A DNA stretch of 64,000 nucleotides from Gemmatimonas aurantiaca. GTDB taxonomy: Bacteria; Gemmatimonadota; Gemmatimonadetes; Gemmatimonadales; Gemmatimonadaceae. The translations under genes and the position numbers were made by a program. The DNA is taken from positions 186,001 through 250,000 of the forward strand of contig NZ_JBBCJO010000001.1 in the NCBI RefSeq assembly GCF_037190085.1, in the 5' to 3' direction. The first letter of the stretch is position 1. Every line of letters starts with the position of its first letter. This document shows positions 59,957 through 64,000 of this stretch, one piece after another. The notes below the pieces were generated by a model that was not told the origin of the DNA, did not search any database, and saw only the letters and a program-made list of their open reading frames with translations.

Positions 59957-60283
59957 TCAGCGCGTGGAGGGGGAAGGGGCGGGAGTGGACTTGCCGGTGG
60001 TGCTCCCGCCGGCAGGTCCGTTGCGTGTCACGGTGATGCCGTTGGCGGTCAGCAGGTCGAACACCCGCTGATCGTTGCTGCGGATGGCGAGTTCGGCGAG
60101 TGCCTTCGCGATTTCCGTCTGCAACACCTGCAACTGCGCGGCCTGCTGCACTTCGCCTTGCCGCACATTGATGGCGAGCTGCGCGCGTCGGTTGGCCGAG
60201 AACAGCACGCCGTTCGTCACCGCCAGTGCCAGCGCGAGGCCGGCCATGCCCATCAGTGAGAGATATCCGCTTCGGGTCAGCAT
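59957..60283 (-). CDS. small single-pass membrane protein with coiled coil
   Basis: The ATG at 60283 gives 108 residues. A transmembrane helix comes near the start (YLSLMGMAGLALALAVTNGV), then a coiled-coil-like segment (LAINVRQGEVQQAAQLQVLQ), a short motif (RVFDLLTANGITVTRNG) and a Thr/Ser/Pro tail. The end motif G-I/V-T-V/I is shared with the 126-residue product downstream. The gene begins 13 bp after the PEP-CTERM protein gene. No known family is recognised. Cotranscription suggests a role in handling the large exported protein or its membrane complex. Confidence 0.68.
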   Translation of the reverse strand: MLTRSGYLSLMGMAGLALALAVTNGVLFSANRRAQLAINVRQGEVQQAAQLQVLQTEIAKALAELAIRSNDQRVFDLLTANGITVTRNGPAGGSTTGKSTPAPSPSTR

Positions 60284-60296
60284 GATGAGGACGGGA

Positions 60297-63200
60297 TCAG
60301 AGAGTGTTGGTGGTCGCCGCGCGCGAACGCTTCCACTTCCAGCCCAGCACACACAGGCCGATGGCCAGCAGCACCACCGTGCTCGGCTCGGGCACTTCGG
60401 AGATGGGCGGCATGGCGGTCACGGTGCCGCGGATGGTGAGCTGCAGGTTGGACAGTTCGTCCTGGTAGCCGCTGGCGTTGCTGCCGAACCAGGCCAGGGT
60501 GATGGTGTGGCTGAATGATCCCAGGGTGTTCGTGTCGAACAGCACGCCGAGTCCATCGAACGTGAGGCCGGCGCCAAGTCCGGAGAACGCGTCGAAACCA
60601 CTAAAGGCGAACACACTGAGGCCGAGTGGATCGAATGCGCCATTCAGTTCATCGGCCGGCCCGGTGACGGCATTCTTCACGCCGAGGAGAGTGGACAGCG
60701 GCGTGGTGCCCTGCTGCACTGATCCGAAGTCGAGCACGAAGCCGTTGTTGAGGAAGCTGAGCAGGCCGGCACCGCCGGTCTTGGTGAAGGCCGCGTTCGC
60801 GTAGTTGTTGACCACGCCTTCGAACGTCACCGTCTCGCTGCCGAGTGCGAGATCGGTCATGTCGTCGTTGTGGCTGCGGAAGTTCACCGCAGCGCTGCCG
60901 GTGTACGAGCCGGCCGTCGACGTGTTGAGACCGACCGTGAGGCTCGAGGCATTCGTGTTGCCGGCAGTGACGCCGCTGCCCAGCGTGCCGCCCACGGTGA
61001 ACGCGCCACCACCACCGGTGATGTCGCCCGTGAGCACATCGTTGAGACCGGCCACCGCGGCGCCGTTCTTCACGGAGACGTTCCTGGCGGCCACCGCATC
61101 GCCCACGTGTACGATGCCGAAGTTGACGGTGTTGGTGTTGAGTTCACCCTTGGCTGCCGCGTACACCTTGCCGTTGAGGGCGACGGAACCGGATGCGAGG
61201 GTTTCGTCGGCGGCCATCGTGGTGCCAGCGCCGCTGGAGACGAGGTTCACCACGGCGTTGCCGCCGAATGCGCCGGCGGTACCCGTATTGAGTGCCACCT
61301 GGAGTGCGTTGCTGGTGGCCTGCGCGGCCAGACCCGTGATGGCGCCAGACGTGGTGAAGCCCACCGGCGTGACACCGCCGAAGGATGCGTTGAGTCGCTC
61401 AGTGTAGACGTCAGGCGACACGTTCGTCACGCCGATGCTGGCCGTGGGCGCGACATCACCGACGCGGGCCACGAGGTTGACCGGTGCGCTGTTGACGGAA
61501 GGATTGGCCAGACGGTACACCGCGCCGGACACGTTCACATTCTGCGAGGCGAGGGCGAGCTGACAGTTGGGCGCGCAACCGCCGATGTTGCTGGCGTCCG
61601 ACACGAAGCCGATGGTGGCGGTGCCGTTCACCGCACCGGCGGTGCCGGTGTTCATGCCCACCTGCAACGCGCCTGCATTGGTCGCACCGGGCGCGAGCAG
61701 ATTGAATGCGCCGCCGGCCGTCACCGGGCCGTTGCCGGTGATCGTCGCGTTGAGCGCGGCCTGCTGGTTGCCCGTGGCCTGGTTGGTGACGCTCACGAAG
61801 GCGGTGGGTGATGTGGCGTTCTGACGCACGTTGCCGAGGTTGACCGACGCCGTGTTGACGACGGGCAGGGCCTGATCGACGACATTCGCCACGGCCTGGA
61901 TGTTGCCGTTCACGCCGAACTGCGAACTGCCCACGGCCAGCGTGCCCAGCCCGTTGCTGACGCCATTGACCGCACCGGCGCTGTAGTAGTTGACCGCGAT
62001 GTTGCCGGCCACACTGCCTGCCGCCGATGTGTTCACCGACACCTTCATGGCGCTGTTGTTCGTGGCGCCGGCCTGCAGTCCGGAAATCGAACCCGAGCCA
62101 TTGATGAGCGACGATCCGGTGCCCGTGGCGCTGCCGAAGCTCACGTTGAGATCTTCGACGAAACCGGCCGGTCCGGTGGCGCTGTTGGTGATGCTGAGGA
62201 CTTTGCTCACCGACTGGCCGACCTGCACGGTGCCGAAGTTGAGCGGCGTCGAATTGAGTTGGCCCTGCGCGGCCTGGTAGACATTGCCGTTGACCGTGAC
62301 GGTCTGGCTGCCCACCGACTCGGCGGCGAGGCCGCTGGTGCCGGTGCCGTCGGTGGCGTAGTTCACCGCGACCGTGCCGGTGCGCGCGCCGGCGGCCGAG
62401 GTGTTGAGTGACACACCCATGGCCGAGTTGTTGCTGGTGCCGGCGGTGAGCAGCGAGACCGAGCCGCCGTTGTGCGCGGCGTTGCCGGTGGCGTTGCCGA
62501 AGGTGGCGCTGAGCTTTTCGGTGAAGGTGCCGGTGGGCGCGGTGTTGGCGACGGCGATGTTACCGGCGAGCGTGCCGCCCACGCGGGTGTTGCCGAGGTT
62601 GACCGTGGCGGCCGTGCTGCCCTCGGCCATGTTGTAGGCCGCGGCGCCGCTGGCGAGCACGATGTTGAGCTTCTGATCGGCGATGTTCTGGAAGTTGCTC
62701 TGCAGATTCACCGCCTGTCCGCTCATGGGCGCGAGTACGCCGGCGGTGTTCGCGGTGAAGTTGACCGCCATGTTGCCGGAGTTCGTGCCCACGGCGACGG
62801 GGCCGTAGTTGCCGGCGGTGACACCGGCGCCGGAGAGACGCGCGTCGGTGATGTTGCCGCCGTTCACGGCGGTCTGGATGGCGCCGCGGAGGTCTGCGCC
62901 GTTGGTGCCGGTGTTGGCGATCTGGTAGTTGTGCGTGGACGTGCCGACGCGGACGTTGCCGATGGTGAGCGTGGCGTTGTTGGTGGCGCCATTGGTGACG
63001 GCCGCGCCGGTGATGGCCTGCGCCGCATCACCACCGGCGAGAATCTGTCCGGTACCGTTGACGCCGGCGCGTCGGTTGAAGCTGTTGCCCGAACCGGCAG
63101 CGACGTTGGTGTAGTCCTTGGTGATGGTGATGTTCTGATTGTTCGTGTTCAGCGTGGCGCCGGCGGCGCCCATGGCGAGGTGAGCCTGCGTGGTGGGGCC

Positions 63201-64000
63201 GGTGTTGGACATGTTCAGCACGCCCGCGGCGTCGACCTGCAGCTTGCCCGTGCCGGTGACGGCGGAGTTGAGCGTCAGCGTGCCGTTCTGCGCGCGCAGA
63301 GTGCCGTTGTTGGTGACGTTGATCGGGGAGACGGTGATGAGGCCACCGGCGTCGGAGGCGATGGTGCCGTTGTTGATGAGGGAGCGATCGGCGCCGTTCC
63401 CGATGCCGATGGTACCATTCTGTCCGCGGATGGCGGCATTCGTGCCGATGGTCAGCGTCGTGTTGTTGCCTTCGAGACGCACCGTATTTCCGGAGCCGGT
63501 GTTGCCGAAGACGATGGCGCCCGCGCCACCCAGCGTCTGATTGCCTTCGAACTGCAGCGTACTGTTGCTGTTGACGTTGGCAGTGCTGCCGGCGGTGAGC
63601 GTGAGGCCCGTGGCGCCGTTCACGCGGATCTGACTCTGCGACGTGGCCAGGTCGAGGGCGCCATTGACGGTGACGTCGTTCAGGACGTTGCCTCCGTGGT
63701 AGGCCGCGGTGAAGCGACCCCCACCGGTGGTGTTGATGGTCCCGCCGGTTACGGTGGCTCCATTCATCCTGATGACGCCGTTGTCACTGACATTCATCGT
63801 GCCGGTGGGGCCGTTGTTCACCGTGGTCGCCAGGCTGAGGAGGCCGCCGTTCTTCGCCTCGAGGGCGCCGTTGTTCGTGAATGTGGCCGACTGCAGGGAG
63901 ATGGTCCCATCGGCGACATCGGCCGCGATGCGGCCGTTGTTGATCACGATACGGTCAGCACCGTTCCCAAGCCCGATGGTGCCACTGTGGCCACGGATGG
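60297..64000 (-). CDS. very large PEP-CTERM repeat protein (5' end outside window)
   Basis: The frame is open to the right edge. Codons beyond the GTG at 63947 continue the same repeat pattern (RGHSGTIGLGNGADR), so this is the C-terminal ~1,230 residues of a longer protein. It ends with a PEP-CTERM sorting signal: VPEPSTVVLLAIGLCVLGWK, then a basic run WKRSRAATTNTL. The N-terminal half has autotransporter-like repeats (LINNGTIASDAGGLITVSPI, NNGTLRAQNGTLTLNSAVTG). The C-terminal half has about ten repeats of the choice-of-anchor D type (VNLGNVRVGTS-like, VSVNTSAAGSVAGNIAVNYY). It should be processed and anchored by an exosortase, which is not in this window. Two small membrane-protein genes follow. 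Confidence 0.88.
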   Translation of the reverse strand, partial: IRGHSGTIGLGNGADRIVINNGRIAADVADGTISLQSATFTNNGALEAKNGGLLSLATTVNNGPTGTMNVSDNGVIRMNGATVTGGTINTTGGGRFTAAYHGGNVLNDVTVNGALDLATSQSQIRVNGATGLTLTAGSTANVNSNSTLQFEGNQTLGGAGAIVFGNTGSGNTVRLEGNNTTLTIGTNAAIRGQNGTIGIGNGADRSLINNGTIASDAGGLITVSPINVTNNGTLRAQNGTLTLNSAVTGTGKLQVDAAGVLNMSNTGPTTQAHLAMGAAGATLNTNNQNITITKDYTNVAAGSGNSFNRRAGVNGTGQILAGGDAAQAITGAAVTNGATNNATLTIGNVRVGTSTHNYQIANTGTNGADLRGAIQTAVNGGNITDARLSGAGVTAGNYGPVAVGTNSGNMAVNFTANTAGVLAPMSGQAVNLQSNFQNIADQKLNIVLASGAAAYNMAEGSTAATVNLGNTRVGGTLAGNIAVANTAPTGTFTEKLSATFGNATGNAAHNGGSVSLLTAGTSNNSAMGVSLNTSAAGARTGTVAVNYATDGTGTSGLAAESVGSQTVTVNGNVYQAAQGQLNSTPLNFGTVQVGQSVSKVLSITNSATGPAGFVEDLNVSFGSATGTGSSLINGSGSISGLQAGATNNSAMKVSVNTSAAGSVAGNIAVNYYSAGAVNGVSNGLGTLAVGSSQFGVNGNIQAVANVVDQALPVVNTASVNLGNVRQNATSPTAFVSVTNQATGNQQAALNATITGNGPVTAGGAFNLLAPGATNAGALQVGMNTGTAGAVNGTATIGFVSDASNIGGCAPNCQLALASQNVNVSGAVYRLANPSVNSAPVNLVARVGDVAPTASIGVTNVSPDVYTERLNASFGGVTPVGFTTSGAITGLAAQATSNALQVALNTGTAGAFGGNAVVNLVSSGAGTTMAADETLASGSVALNGKVYAAAKGELNTNTVNFGIVHVGDAVAARNVSVKNGAAVAGLNDVLTGDITGGGGAFTVGGTLGSGVTAGNTNASSLTVGLNTSTAGSYTGSAAVNFRSHNDDMTDLALGSETVTFEGVVNNYANAAFTKTGGAGLLSFLNNGFVLDFGSVQQGTTPLSTLLGVKNAVTGPADELNGAFDPLGLSVFAFSGFDAFSGLGAGLTFDGLGVLFDTNTLGSFSHTITLAWFGSNASGYQDELSNLQLTIRGTVTAMPPISEVPEPSTVVLLAIGLCVLGWKWKRSRAATTNTL

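Overview
The window looks like a chromosomal segment of a member of the Gemmatimonadota (Gemmatimonas-like). This is an inference from gene content and composition. The DNA is GC-rich, genes often have Shine-Dalgarno sites, and there is a SusC/SusD pair outside an AT-rich Bacteroidota background. It also has many lipoproteins, several carboxypeptidase-regulatory/plug-like proteins, Kdo transferase (a Gram-negative envelope) and a PEP-CTERM protein. No rRNA, tRNA, CRISPR array, phage or transposase gene was seen.

Layout. 1-7.2 kb (+): end of a SusC-type receptor, SusD lipoprotein, a small lipoprotein, a DUF4397-like lipoprotein, a polytopic membrane protein and a Spy/CpxP-like protein. 7.2-12.9 kb (-): secreted carboxypeptidase-regulatory-domain proteins and a lipoprotein. 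13.0-18.0 kb (+): CocE/NonD hydrolase, CitMHS transporter and a putative GT-C glycosyltransferase. 18.0-26.1 kb: a less GC-rich island with a class I lanthipeptide cluster (regulator, precursor peptide, split LanB dehydratase, and an unusual LanC-RRE-subtilase fusion). 26.1-30.9 kb: Kdo transferase and a DsbA-like lipoprotein (-), then a TPM protein, an MNT-fold protein and LemA (+). 31.1-35.0 kb (-): a minor-pilin operon bracketed by two copies of a long palindromic repeat. 35.2-42.6 kb (-): dnaE-accA-ricT-metG housekeeping run. 42.6-49.8 kb: a zinc aminopeptidase-like protein, an M16 peptidase, a Phd/ParE toxin-antitoxin pair bracketed by inverted repeats, and a UvrD helicase. 50.5-64 kb: large secreted Ig-like proteins, a small lipoprotein, two small related membrane proteins, and the C-terminal part of a very large PEP-CTERM repeat protein that runs off the window.

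The most interesting system is the lanthipeptide cluster. A 64-residue precursor has a pinensin-like leader and a Cys/Thr/Ser-rich tail with six Cys. It is followed by separate glutamylation (LanB) and elimination (SpaB_C) proteins. Last comes a 906-residue protein that joins a LanC cyclase with intact zinc ligands, a PqqD-like recognition domain, and a subtilisin-type protease with an intact Asp/His/Ser triad. No exporter is visible. A convergent regulator with an AraC-like C-terminus ends against the operon.

The second theme is small non-coding repeats in intergenic positions. These are 15-bp tandem arrays (two loci), long palindromes (two copies), a family of about 55 bp ending in a covarying GCA-loop hairpin (three copies), and a 40-bp inverted pair. 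Functions were assigned by reading motifs only; no database search was run.
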